Source: an uncultured Prevotella sp.
Lineage (GTDB): Bacteria > Bacteroidota > Bacteroidia > Bacteroidales > Bacteroidaceae
NCBI GenBank assembly: GCA_900554835.1
Contig: USJD01000076.1
Location: 1 to 15,856, forward strand
DNA: 15,856 bases
Direction of reading: 5' to 3'
How positions within the stretch are numbered: position 1 is the first letter of the stretch; every line of letters begins with the position of its first letter. Below the pieces are notes generated by a model, which saw only the letters and a list, made by a program, of their open reading frames with translations, was not told the DNA's origin and did no database searches. Shown here piece by piece: positions 1 to 6,670 of this stretch. Position numbers and translations under genes: made by a program.

Positions 1-752
1 CACAGCTCGACACGAAGAACTTGAATGTATATATCAATGGTGCACAAATCTTGAAAGATGTAAATGTAAGTATTCCTAAGGGAAAGATTACTTGCATCAT
101 CGGTCCTTCCGGCTGCGGCAAGTCTACGCTTCTCCGTACCTTCAACCGATTGAACGACCGCGTGGAAGGTTTGAAGATGAATGGAGAGGTGAATCTCGGA
201 GACAACAACATTCTTGAGGCCAGCAGCAGCAAACTCTCTGAAGTGCGCCGCAACATCGGTCTTGTTCCTCAGCGTCCATGCCCTCTCCCTATGAGCATCT
301 ACGACAATGTGGCTTACGGTTGCCGCATCCATGGTATCCGCAACAAGAAGAAGTTGGACAGCATCGTAGAGCATTATCTCAAGGCAGTAGGTCTCTGGGA
401 GGAAGTGAAGGATAGACTGAAGAGTCCGGCTTCCAAGTTGAGCGGCGGTCAGCAGCAGCGCCTCTGCCTGGCACGCAGTCTTGCCGTAGAGCCAAGTTAT
501 CTGCTTGCAGATGAGAGTACTTCCGCCCTCGACCCTATCAGCAGCAAGAAGGTGGAGCAGCTCTTCACCGAACTGAAGAAGGATTACAGCATCGTGATGG
601 TAACCCACACCCTTCGCCAGGCTCTCCGTATCGCCGACCACGTCATCTTCATGTATCTGGGTGAGGTGATTGAAGAAGGAAGCGCTGAGGAAGTGTTCCA
701 TCATCCTAAGCACGAACTGACACAGGAATATCTCAACGGCGCTTTCAGTTAA
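1..752 (+). CDS. pstB: PstB-like ABC transporter ATPase, 5' end cut by window
   Basis: ATPase subunit of an ABC importer of the phosphate (Pst) family; it would sit on the cytoplasmic face and power uptake through PstC/PstA-type permeases. The frame is open to the left edge: the codons before the TTG at 21 read QLDTKN, the usual PstB beginning, so the true start lies outside the window. Visible motifs are Walker A GPSGCGKST, a Q-loop in GLVPQRPCPLPMSIYDNVAY, the signature LSGGQQQR, Walker B running into DEST-SALDP, and the H-loop THTLRQA. It differs from ordinary PstB: DEPTSALDP has become DESTSALDP, and FQKPNPFP has become PQRPCPLP. It lies 54 bp upstream of sulfur-assimilation genes, so transport of another oxyanion such as sulfate is possible. 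The family is secure, the substrate is not. Confidence 0.88.
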   Translation, partial: QLDTKNLNVYINGAQILKDVNVSIPKGKITCIIGPSGCGKSTLLRTFNRLNDRVEGLKMNGEVNLGDNNILEASSSKLSEVRRNIGLVPQRPCPLPMSIYDNVAYGCRIHGIRNKKKLDSIVEHYLKAVGLWEEVKDRLKSPASKLSGGQQQRLCLARSLAVEPSYLLADESTSALDPISSKKVEQLFTELKKDYSIVMVTHTLRQALRIADHVIFMYLGEVIEEGSAEEVFHHPKHELTQEYLNGAFS

Positions 753-806
753 GTGAAACGGCACATTCAGCTAAAAAGAAAATAACAACATAAAATTTGA
801 AAGAAT

Positions 807-1019
807 ATGGCACAGATTATTGTAAACGACGAAAAGCAGGAAGTAACACTTCCTCTCACTTTGGCAGAACTGATAAAAATCAATAAAGTGTTCCAGCCAG
901 AGATGGTAACCATTCAGGTAAACGAGGATTTCGTAGAAAGAGAAGACTACGAGAAAATACAACTGAAAGAAGGTGACCGTGTAGATTTCCTATATTTCAT
1001 GGGAGGAGGCGCTTGCTAA
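807..1019 (+). CDS. hcyS: ThiS-like sulfur carrier protein (HcyS-type) with GGGAC tail
   Basis: A 70-residue beta-grasp (ubiquitin-like) protein that carries sulfur as a C-terminal thiocarboxylate. It begins MAQIIVNDEKQEV and keeps the ThiS pattern of an LxEL helix, VNEDFVERE, EGDRVDFLYF and the terminal glycines. Mature ThiS and CysO end in GG, but this one ends GGGAC, so two residues must be removed before the glycine can be adenylated. A JAMM protease is encoded two genes downstream. In Wolinella succinogenes the carrier HcyS is made with a C-terminal alanine that HcyD removes, and sulfide from Sir forms the thiocarboxylate used for homocysteine synthesis; the neighbours here are the same types. 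No thiG, thiH or thiC is present, which argues against thiamine ThiS. The start is the ATG at 807. Confidence 0.82.
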   Translation: MAQIIVNDEKQEVTLPLTLAELIKINKVFQPEMVTIQVNEDFVEREDYEKIQLKEGDRVDFLYFMGGGAC

Positions 1020-1265
1020 TTTCAACAGAATCTCTGTCTTCAAGCAGGAATCAACTGCATACAAGATAGCAAGAAAATACATTCTTAAAGAGAAAAAACG
1101 ATTAAAAGTAGCATTTTTTAAGAAGTAAGACAGAAATTCAGTACAATAAAATGCTTATTAAATAGTTTAATATATTAGATTACGTTGTCGTTAATGTGCG
1201 TATTCTGTATCGTTAACGCATTTAATAAGTGATAGTATTCATCCGTAAAAGAAAAACAGTGTAAG
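1020..1265. other. AT-rich intergenic region with two inverted repeats
   Basis: This 246-bp gap separates the sulfur carrier from the E1-like gene, the largest gap in the sulfur cluster. No supported ORF lies in it. It holds an 8-bp inverted repeat (TTCTTAAA at 1082-1089 with TTTAAGAA at 1117-1124) and a 10-bp one (CTTATTAAAT at 1154-1163 with ATTTAATAAG at 1220-1229). Between the arms of the second lies a direct repeat of CGTTAA, whose right copy forms the palindrome CGTTAACG (1211-1218). I found no TAnnTTTG promoter and no riboswitch I recognise. It may be a leader or operator region for the E1/JAMM/Sir genes. Confidence 0.4.
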
Positions 1266-2075
1266 ATGATAGAATTAAGTGAAGAACAAATAGAGAGATA
1301 TAGCCGACATATCCTGCTTCAGGATGTAGGACTCGAGGGACAGGAAAAGCTCCTCAATGCCAAAGTTCTGATTATCGGTGCAGGAGGTTTAGGCTCACCA
1401 GTAGCTCTTTATCTGGCTGCAGCCGGAGTGGGACATATTGGTATCGTAGATGCAGACGTTGTTGATTTGAGCAACCTGCAACGACAGGTCATTCATCAGA
1501 CCAAGAATTTGGGAAGACCTAAGGTGGAGAGTGCAAAGGAGAAGATGATAGCCATCAATCCTGACGTAGAGGTAACTACCTATCATGATTTCCTTGATTC
1601 CCACAATGCAGAGGAAATCATCCAGCCTTGGGATTTCATCATCGATGGAACAGATAATTTCCCTGTAAAATTCCTCATCAATGATGCTTGTGTTCGCTTA
1701 GGTAAGGCTTTCTCTCATGGCGGTATTCTCCGCTTCCAGGGTCAGACCTTTACACATCTACCAGGAACAGCATGTTATCGTTGTTTCTTCAAGGAGCCAC
1801 CTCCAGCAGGCGCCGTTCCTACCTGTAGTCAGGCAGGAGTTTTAGGAGCCATTGCCGGTATGTTAGGAACCATTCAGGCTGCAGAAGCATTGAAATATTT
1901 CCTGGGCGTAGGCGATCTCCTGACAGACAGACTGCTCACATTCGATGCCAAGACGATGAACTTCCGTACCATCAATGTGAAGAAACGTGCTTCATGTGAA
2001 ATTTGTGGTGATCATCCAACTATCGACCACCTCATTGACTACGAGCAGGCCGCCTGTGACTTGAAGAAGCACTAA
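1266..2075 (+). CDS. hcyF: E1-like sulfur-carrier adenylyltransferase (ThiF/MoeB/HesA family)
   Basis: Uses ATP to adenylate the C-terminal glycine of a ubiquitin-like sulfur carrier, activating it for sulfide transfer. Visible are the N-terminal RYSRHILLQDVG stretch typical of MoeB/ThiF, the nucleotide-binding IIGAGGLGSPVALYLAAAGVG, the NLQRQVIH segment with its arginine, and DGTDNFPVKFLINDACV. Two CxxC pairs (CYRC and CEIC) form the zinc site, and TCSQAGVLG contains the conserved cysteine of the crossover loop. At 269 residues it is of ordinary ThiF/MoeB size, with no rhodanese domain. Its partner should be the carrier at 807-1019, and the JAMM protease follows after 47 bp. The context favours an HcyF role over thiamine or molybdopterin synthesis, but sequence alone cannot separate these. 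Confidence 0.88.
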   Translation: MIELSEEQIERYSRHILLQDVGLEGQEKLLNAKVLIIGAGGLGSPVALYLAAAGVGHIGIVDADVVDLSNLQRQVIHQTKNLGRPKVESAKEKMIAINPDVEVTTYHDFLDSHNAEEIIQPWDFIIDGTDNFPVKFLINDACVRLGKAFSHGGILRFQGQTFTHLPGTACYRCFFKEPPPAGAVPTCSQAGVLGAIAGMLGTIQAAEALKYFLGVGDLLTDRLLTFDAKTMNFRTINVKKRASCEICGDHPTIDHLIDYEQAACDLKKH

Positions 2076-2122
2076 TCATATATTAGTGTAAAGTGTAAAT
2101 AGATAAAGACTCGCTATAGCTT

Positions 2123-2521
2123 ATGAAAATTGACGACAACGTAATCAAAGTTATTTTAGAGCAGGCGAAGAAGGATGCCCCAATAGAAAGTTGCGGATTG
2201 CTTTTAGGCAAAGATGATCACGTGACAGAAAGCTATTGGATGGAGAATATCGACCACAGTGAAGAGCATTTTTCCTTTTCACCCAAAGACCAGTTTGCCG
2301 CATTGAAATATGCACGAAGCAAGGAACTTAAGATTCTTGCCAACTGGCACAGTCATCCTGCATCACCTTCCCGTCCTTCAGAAGAGGATTTAAGATTGGC
2401 CAACGATCCCAATATCCGTTATGCCATTCTTTCATTGCAAAATGGTAAAGTTCATCTCAATTCATTCAAAGTTCTGAATGGAAAAGTGGTGGATAAAGAA
2501 GAACATTACAGTGAAGATTAA
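2123..2521 (+). CDS. hcyD: JAMM/MPN+ zinc metalloprotease (HcyD/Mec+-like)
   Basis: A 132-residue JAB1/MPN+ metalloprotease of the bacterial Mec+ type, which cleaves isopeptide or peptide bonds next to the C-terminal glycine of sulfur carriers. The full catalytic signature is present: Glu22 in ESCGLLLG, His76 and His78 in WHSHP, Ser86 and Asp89 in SEED, with the exact H-x-H-x7-S-x2-D spacing, so it should be active. In the known HcyD system the enzyme acts twice: it trims the carrier precursor and later releases homocysteine from the carrier-homocysteine adduct. The GGGAC tail of the carrier at 807-1019 gives it an obvious first substrate. It lies between the E1-like gene and sulfite reductase, 56 bp before the latter's ATG. 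Confidence 0.88.
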   Translation: MKIDDNVIKVILEQAKKDAPIESCGLLLGKDDHVTESYWMENIDHSEEHFSFSPKDQFAALKYARSKELKILANWHSHPASPSRPSEEDLRLANDPNIRYAILSLQNGKVHLNSFKVLNGKVVDKEEHYSED

Positions 2522-2577
2522 ATTTCACCAAAAGATAGTGAAGATTGATATTCACTCACAATAAACGATACAAAAAC

Positions 2578-5130
2578 ATGTATAGAATACCTTCTACATT
2601 AAAGGGGGATCTGGATTATACCCAGTCGCTCATCGACCAGTTTAAGGCTGGCGAGATACAGGCAGGACAATTGAAATCCAACCGCGTTCCTATGGGAATC
2701 TACGAACAGCGAAAGAACCAACATTATATGTTGCGACTTCGTTGTGCCGGTGGATTGGTCACTCCTGAACAGCTCGCCAAGATTGCCTTCGTGGGTCATC
2801 AGCTATCCACTTCGCATCTCCACGTTACCACCCGTCAGGAAATCCAAATCCACAATGTTGATATCGAGGATGCAGTTCCTGCGCTGAGAAAATTGGAGAA
2901 AGTTGGAATATCCAGCGCTGGTGGCGGAGGAAATACGGTTCGCAATATGATGGTGGACGATCGGAGTGGCTTGACTGCCGAAGAGGAATTCGATGTATAT
3001 CCTTATGTAGAGGAATTGACATCCCGTCTCATCGCAGAAAAGGATTCATTTACGATGCCCCGCAAATATAAAGTGGCTATAGACACCAGTGTAGATACCG
3101 CTAACTACTCATATATTGCAGACTTGGGACTACAAGCACGAATCAAGGATGGCAAGAGAGGATTCAGAGTACTGATAGCTGGTAGCGCTGCAAGCAATGC
3201 CCATACCGGATGGGAAGTTTTTGACTTCCTTCCGGAAAAGGACCTTTACCGTGCTGCTAAAGCATTGAAAAACTGGTTCCACAAATATGGCAACCGCCGC
3301 AACCGCCACAAGGCCCGTATGAGATACGTATTCTACAAATACGGAACCGAAGAGGCTAAACGCTTGTATCTGGAAGAGTTTGAAGCACTCAAGAAAGATT
3401 CTTCCATCGATTTTGAAGCGCCAGCACTTCCTCTCGAACATCACAAACCATCCTTTTCTCCATTAAGCGAGAAGGAAGATAAGAATGCAAGTACTTACTT
3501 TGACCGTGAGGCTTTCGAAACCTGGAAGCGCCGTTATGCCCACAAGCAAACCAATGCGGAAGGTCTGAAGGAGAATCTCTGGTATGCTTACATTCCGCTT
3601 CGTCACGGCAATAATTCCACCGATTTCTTTGCAGAAGTAGCTGAATATCTTGGAAATTATGGCAACGATGTGATCCGCTTCACCAAGAAGGAACAAATTC
3701 AGGTGAGAAATATCCCAGAAGAATATCTTCCAGATATTTATGCCTTCTTCAAGAAATTAGGCGTATATCAGGTAGATTATCCCGTAGTTGTCACCAATCT
3801 CACATGCTGTACTGGTGCAGACACTTGCCGACTCGGCATCTGCTTACCTAAGGGTGCAATTGATGCTATTGCCAAGAAACTCCTCAGCAGTGACTTGAAT
3901 CTGGATGCCATCCCTGACTTCGAACTTCGAATGAACGGATGTACCAATATCTGTGCATTGGCAACCTGGGGCGACCTGGGATTCAGCGGACGCGTGGGAC
4001 GTGTAGGAGATGATCCATATCCAGCCTATACGGTCTGGTTGCCAGTCAAAGGCAAACATGAGTTAGACCTCCAACAGGGTTATATCGCAGCCAAGAAGAT
4101 TCCAGCCTTTGTAGAAGATTATCTGAAAGATGTCATCCAGGAGCAACCCAACTATGCTGACTACTACGATTATGTGGCAAAGCGTGGTGCTGCCTTTATC
4201 AAGGAGCTGATAGCCAAGTACAAGGAAATAGCTCCGTTTACAGAAGAACCGGATACCTTTTATGATTTCGGCGACGACGAAAAGTTCTCTCTCATCAAAT
4301 ATGGTAAAGCAGAATGCTCAGCCGGACTGTTTGATATCATCGAGATCGACCAGGATAACATCAGGGAGAAACGTAAGGAAGTAGATCAACTTCTTCAGGA
4401 CAAGACTCTCAAAGAATCCACAGCCGCAAATCAGGAACAGACAAACAAGGTAGAAAAACTGCTCCACGACATTGTATTCTCTGAGAATCGAATGCTTCTC
4501 GTCACCCGTGGTTTGGATCCACGCACAGATGAGGATGTATATCTGGGATTTGAGAAGGAATTCATCGGAGCCGGCATCATCCCGCAGAAATTCAAGATAT
4601 TGACCGATAAGGCAAGAAACAACGAATCCTTGATAGAGAACAAACCTCTTATCGATGAACTCGCTGACTTGCTCAACGATCTCTATCAGAACATGGATGA
4701 TTCGCTTCAGTTCAAGCTCCCAGCTGCTCAAAGTTCCGCAGTTCTCACAGATACAAAAGAAAAATCTGCGTCATCTGCGAAATCTGTGGGACAAGAAAAT
4801 GCAACCAAAACAGAAGCGGAAAAATCTGTGTCATCTGTGAAATCTGTGGGACAAGAGAATGCAAGCGAGAAACCACAAGAAAAATCTGCGGGAGATACAA
4901 GCAGCGTTCCTGATGTAAAGAAAGACTTCCGAGGCGTGATGTGTCCGATGAACTTTGTAAAGACAAAGATCGCTCTCACCCCAATGCAGAGTGGACAGAT
5001 ACTGGAGATTCTTCTCGACGATGGAGCACCTATCGAAAACGTTCCTGGCAGCGTGAAAGGCGAAGGCCACACCATACTCTCTACTGAAAAGATAGAGAAC
5101 TACTGGAAAGTATTGATTAGGAAAAAGTAG
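2578..5130 (+). CDS. sir: Sulfite/nitrite reductase (siroheme, 4Fe-4S) fused to TusA domain
   Basis: Reduces sulfite to sulfide by six electrons, probably with ferredoxin, since no flavin domain is present. The ATG at 2578 (850 residues) is preferred to a TTG 11 codons upstream. Residues about 40-520 form the duplicated sulfite/nitrite reductase fold. The siroheme/4Fe-4S cysteines are C411 and C417 (CTGADTC) and C455 and C459 (NGCTNIC), with the TTRQE siroheme arginine at 86. Residues about 530-715 are an additional helical region, possibly HEPN-like. A low-complexity linker (about 722-780) contains a 20-residue repeat. A TusA domain (782-850) ends the protein; its sulfur-carrying cysteine is C789 in DFRGVMCPMN, where the usual CPxP has become CPMN. 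Family members without extensions have about 550-600 residues. Sulfide or persulfide could be handed on by the TusA tail. The next genes make siroheme. Confidence 0.9.
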   Translation: MYRIPSTLKGDLDYTQSLIDQFKAGEIQAGQLKSNRVPMGIYEQRKNQHYMLRLRCAGGLVTPEQLAKIAFVGHQLSTSHLHVTTRQEIQIHNVDIEDAVPALRKLEKVGISSAGGGGNTVRNMMVDDRSGLTAEEEFDVYPYVEELTSRLIAEKDSFTMPRKYKVAIDTSVDTANYSYIADLGLQARIKDGKRGFRVLIAGSAASNAHTGWEVFDFLPEKDLYRAAKALKNWFHKYGNRRNRHKARMRYVFYKYGTEEAKRLYLEEFEALKKDSSIDFEAPALPLEHHKPSFSPLSEKEDKNASTYFDREAFETWKRRYAHKQTNAEGLKENLWYAYIPLRHGNNSTDFFAEVAEYLGNYGNDVIRFTKKEQIQVRNIPEEYLPDIYAFFKKLGVYQVDYPVVVTNLTCCTGADTCRLGICLPKGAIDAIAKKLLSSDLNLDAIPDFELRMNGCTNICALATWGDLGFSGRVGRVGDDPYPAYTVWLPVKGKHELDLQQGYIAAKKIPAFVEDYLKDVIQEQPNYADYYDYVAKRGAAFIKELIAKYKEIAPFTEEPDTFYDFGDDEKFSLIKYGKAECSAGLFDIIEIDQDNIREKRKEVDQLLQDKTLKESTAANQEQTNKVEKLLHDIVFSENRMLLVTRGLDPRTDEDVYLGFEKEFIGAGIIPQKFKILTDKARNNESLIENKPLIDELADLLNDLYQNMDDSLQFKLPAAQSSAVLTDTKEKSASSAKSVGQENATKTEAEKSVSSVKSVGQENASEKPQEKSAGDTSSVPDVKKDFRGVMCPMNFVKTKIALTPMQSGQILEILLDDGAPIENVPGSVKGEGHTILSTEKIENYWKVLIRKK
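4761..4892 (+). repeat. 60-bp-period repeat inside the sulfite reductase linker
   Basis: Two 44-bp copies (4761-4804 and 4821-4864), offset by exactly 60 bp, are nearly identical. Each contains ATCTGYGTCATCTGYGAAAT followed by CTGTGGGACAAGA. A third, short copy begins at 4881 (AAAATCTGCGGGA). The repeat stays in frame and encodes EKSxSSxKSVGQENA twice. Similar ATCTGTG/ATCTGCG strings are, from memory, common intergenic repeats in Bacteroidales, so a non-coding repeat may have been captured as coding linker. Confidence 0.8.
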
Positions 5131-5152
5131 AAATTCATTAATCTATGTCAAT

Positions 5153-5608
5153 ATGGACTATCTTCCTATAACGATTAAAATCGTCTCCGCCAACATACTC
5201 ATCGTTGGCGGAGGGAAGGTAGCGACCCACAAGGCTCAGATTCTCGCCCGCTTCACCACTCACGCAACGGTTGTTGCACCAGAGATAACAGATGAGCTGA
5301 AGGCACTACCCTTCCATATCAAAGAGAAAACTTTCGAAGCTGCAGATCTGGATGGAGTACAACTCCTCTTTGTATGTACAGGAGATCATGAGTTGAACCA
5401 CCATATCAAAAAACTTGCAGCAGAACGGCATATTCTGACCAGCGTTTGCGATGACCCGGCACAATGTGATTTCATTTCCCCCGCCATCTATCGCGATGAC
5501 AACCTCACCATTGCCGTTGGAAGTGATTCCAGGGATGTAAAAAGAAGCATCCGAGTAAGAAACAGAATAAAAGAATTGATAGAAAATGGTACATTACAAA
5601 TCGATTGA
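5153..5608 (+). CDS. Short precorrin-2 dehydrogenase (CysG N-terminal / SirC type)
   Basis: NAD-dependent dehydrogenase that oxidises precorrin-2 to sirohydrochlorin in siroheme synthesis. It opens MDYLPITIKI, followed by the nucleotide-binding ILIVGGGKVATHKA, then VCDDPAQCDFISPAIYRDD, the DDxxxCDFxxPA segment typical of the family, and IAVGSDSRD. At 151 residues it has the Rossmann domain and a stub. The full CysG N-terminal unit, Met8 and SirC have about 200 or more residues, the extra part being dimerisation and chelatase or SAM-binding-like helices. Iron insertion may therefore need another enzyme not visible here. It starts 22 bp after sulfite reductase and overlaps hemA by 23 bp, so it is cotranscribed and probably translationally coupled with hemA. 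Confidence 0.85.
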   Translation: MDYLPITIKIVSANILIVGGGKVATHKAQILARFTTHATVVAPEITDELKALPFHIKEKTFEAADLDGVQLLFVCTGDHELNHHIKKLAAERHILTSVCDDPAQCDFISPAIYRDDNLTIAVGSDSRDVKRSIRVRNRIKELIENGTLQID

Positions 5609-6596
5609 CCAAAGCCAGTTCGCTGAAGGAACCGACATCAAGGAGCAGGAGAAAGTCTTCGATGATTTTCTACAAGAATCACTCTTGGAAATACAGGGAA
5701 GTCATATCAACAATCATTCCCCCATTCCTTATATCTTCCTGAAAACGTGCAACCGCAGCGAAATATACTACGGTAAAGGCGAAGTCCCCGATGAGGTAGC
5801 GCGCCATCTCTTCCGTGTGGTAGCAGGATTGGAATCTGCCATCATTGGAGAAAGAGCCGTTCAGGGACAGGTGAAAGAAGCTTATTATACAGCCAAGGAC
5901 CAGCGCCCATTGACAGCCGAACTCCATCGACTTTTCCAAAGCGCATTGCAGGTAGGCAAGCGGGTACGCAATGAAACTGAGATTTCGCATGGTGCCGTAT
6001 CACACAGTCTCGCAGCCTTGGAGATTATTGAGGATGGCAATATTGATTTAAAAAATGCCCGAATCACCATCATCGGTGTCAACAAACTGACCGCCGACAT
6101 TCTGAAGTTCCTACAGAACAAAGGAGCTAAGATGGTGTTCCTCGCCAACCGCAGCCAGATTAAGGCACATTATCTTGCCGATCCCCTTGGCATCAAGGTA
6201 TATACCTTGGATGAGAAACAGGAGTTCCTGTCACAGACCAATATCCTCATCAGCGCCACATCAGCTCCTCATCTCATCATCCACAAGGAAGACATCCCAG
6301 AGCAGAAATCCCTGCTCGCTATTGATCTCGCATTCCCTCGTGATATCGATTCACGCCTTAGCGAACTCCCAAACGTTCAGCTCTACAACATCAGAGACGT
6401 AGAAAGGAAAGTGCGTGAGAACATCGAAGTGAGAGGAGCCGAGGTAGAGAAAGCCGAAGCCATCATCGAAGAAGAAATTCAGGAGATGCAGGAGGCTCTA
6501 GAAAGAAGAAAGAAATTTTTAGAAGTGAAGAATGAAGAACGAAGAGTGAAGAAACAACGTTCGACGGACGAAGTGAAAGTCAATTCAATTGCTTAA
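5586..6596 (+). CDS. hemA: Glutamyl-tRNA reductase, shortened at C-terminus
   Basis: Reduces glutamyl-tRNA(Glu) to glutamate-1-semialdehyde with NADPH, the first step of C5 tetrapyrrole synthesis. The catalytic cysteine is C55 in KTCNRSEIY, and GLESAIIGERAVQGQVKEAY is the conserved substrate-binding stretch. The NADPH domain covers about 150-265, though its glycine motif is weak (IIGVNKLT instead of GAGxMG). NVQLYNIRDVERKVREN starts the spinal helix. The protein ends at 336 residues, whereas the family has about 410-430, so most of the C-terminal dimerisation domain is missing. The tail from residue 313 on (VKNEERRVKKQRST) is encoded by a GAAGAACGAAGAGTGA-type repeat, which looks like acquired sequence. 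The ATG at 5586 lies inside the preceding gene. Identity is firm; full activity is less certain. Confidence 0.88.
   Translation: MVHYKSIDQSQFAEGTDIKEQEKVFDDFLQESLLEIQGSHINNHSPIPYIFLKTCNRSEIYYGKGEVPDEVARHLFRVVAGLESAIIGERAVQGQVKEAYYTAKDQRPLTAELHRLFQSALQVGKRVRNETEISHGAVSHSLAALEIIEDGNIDLKNARITIIGVNKLTADILKFLQNKGAKMVFLANRSQIKAHYLADPLGIKVYTLDEKQEFLSQTNILISATSAPHLIIHKEDIPEQKSLLAIDLAFPRDIDSRLSELPNVQLYNIRDVERKVRENIEVRGAEVEKAEAIIEEEIQEMQEALERRKKFLEVKNEERRVKKQRSTDEVKVNSIA
6534..6549 (+). repeat. 16-bp repeat, copy in the 3' end of hemA
   Basis: GAAGAACGAAGAGTGA lies within a longer GAAG-rich run (6522-6562) that encodes the HemA tail. Its exact reverse complement is at 7293-7308 in the HemC-CobA linker, and a related GTGAAGAACGAA sits at 8746-8757 around the stop of the fusion gene. 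Confidence 0.7.
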
Positions 6597-6670
6597 AGTC
6601 AGTTGTCATCATCTCAAACATCTTTACTTCCTTTTCATTTTATTCATAAACATAACCGACATTTTTAAAG

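Noticed and set aside
807..1019. Thiamine ThiS
   Set aside because: No thiamine genes are nearby, the tail extends beyond GG, and the neighbours are JAMM protease and sulfite reductase. It cannot be fully excluded by sequence alone.
1020..1265. Known riboswitch (SAM or TPP type)
   Set aside because: The conserved cores I know for these are not present; only AT-rich inverted repeats are seen.
2545..2577. TTG start for sulfite reductase
   Set aside because: The ATG at 2578 starts just before the conserved region, and the 11 extra residues have no support.
4318..5075. Long open frames on the - strand across the sulfite reductase gene
   Set aside because: They are shadows of the coding strand; their translations only mirror the linker repeats.
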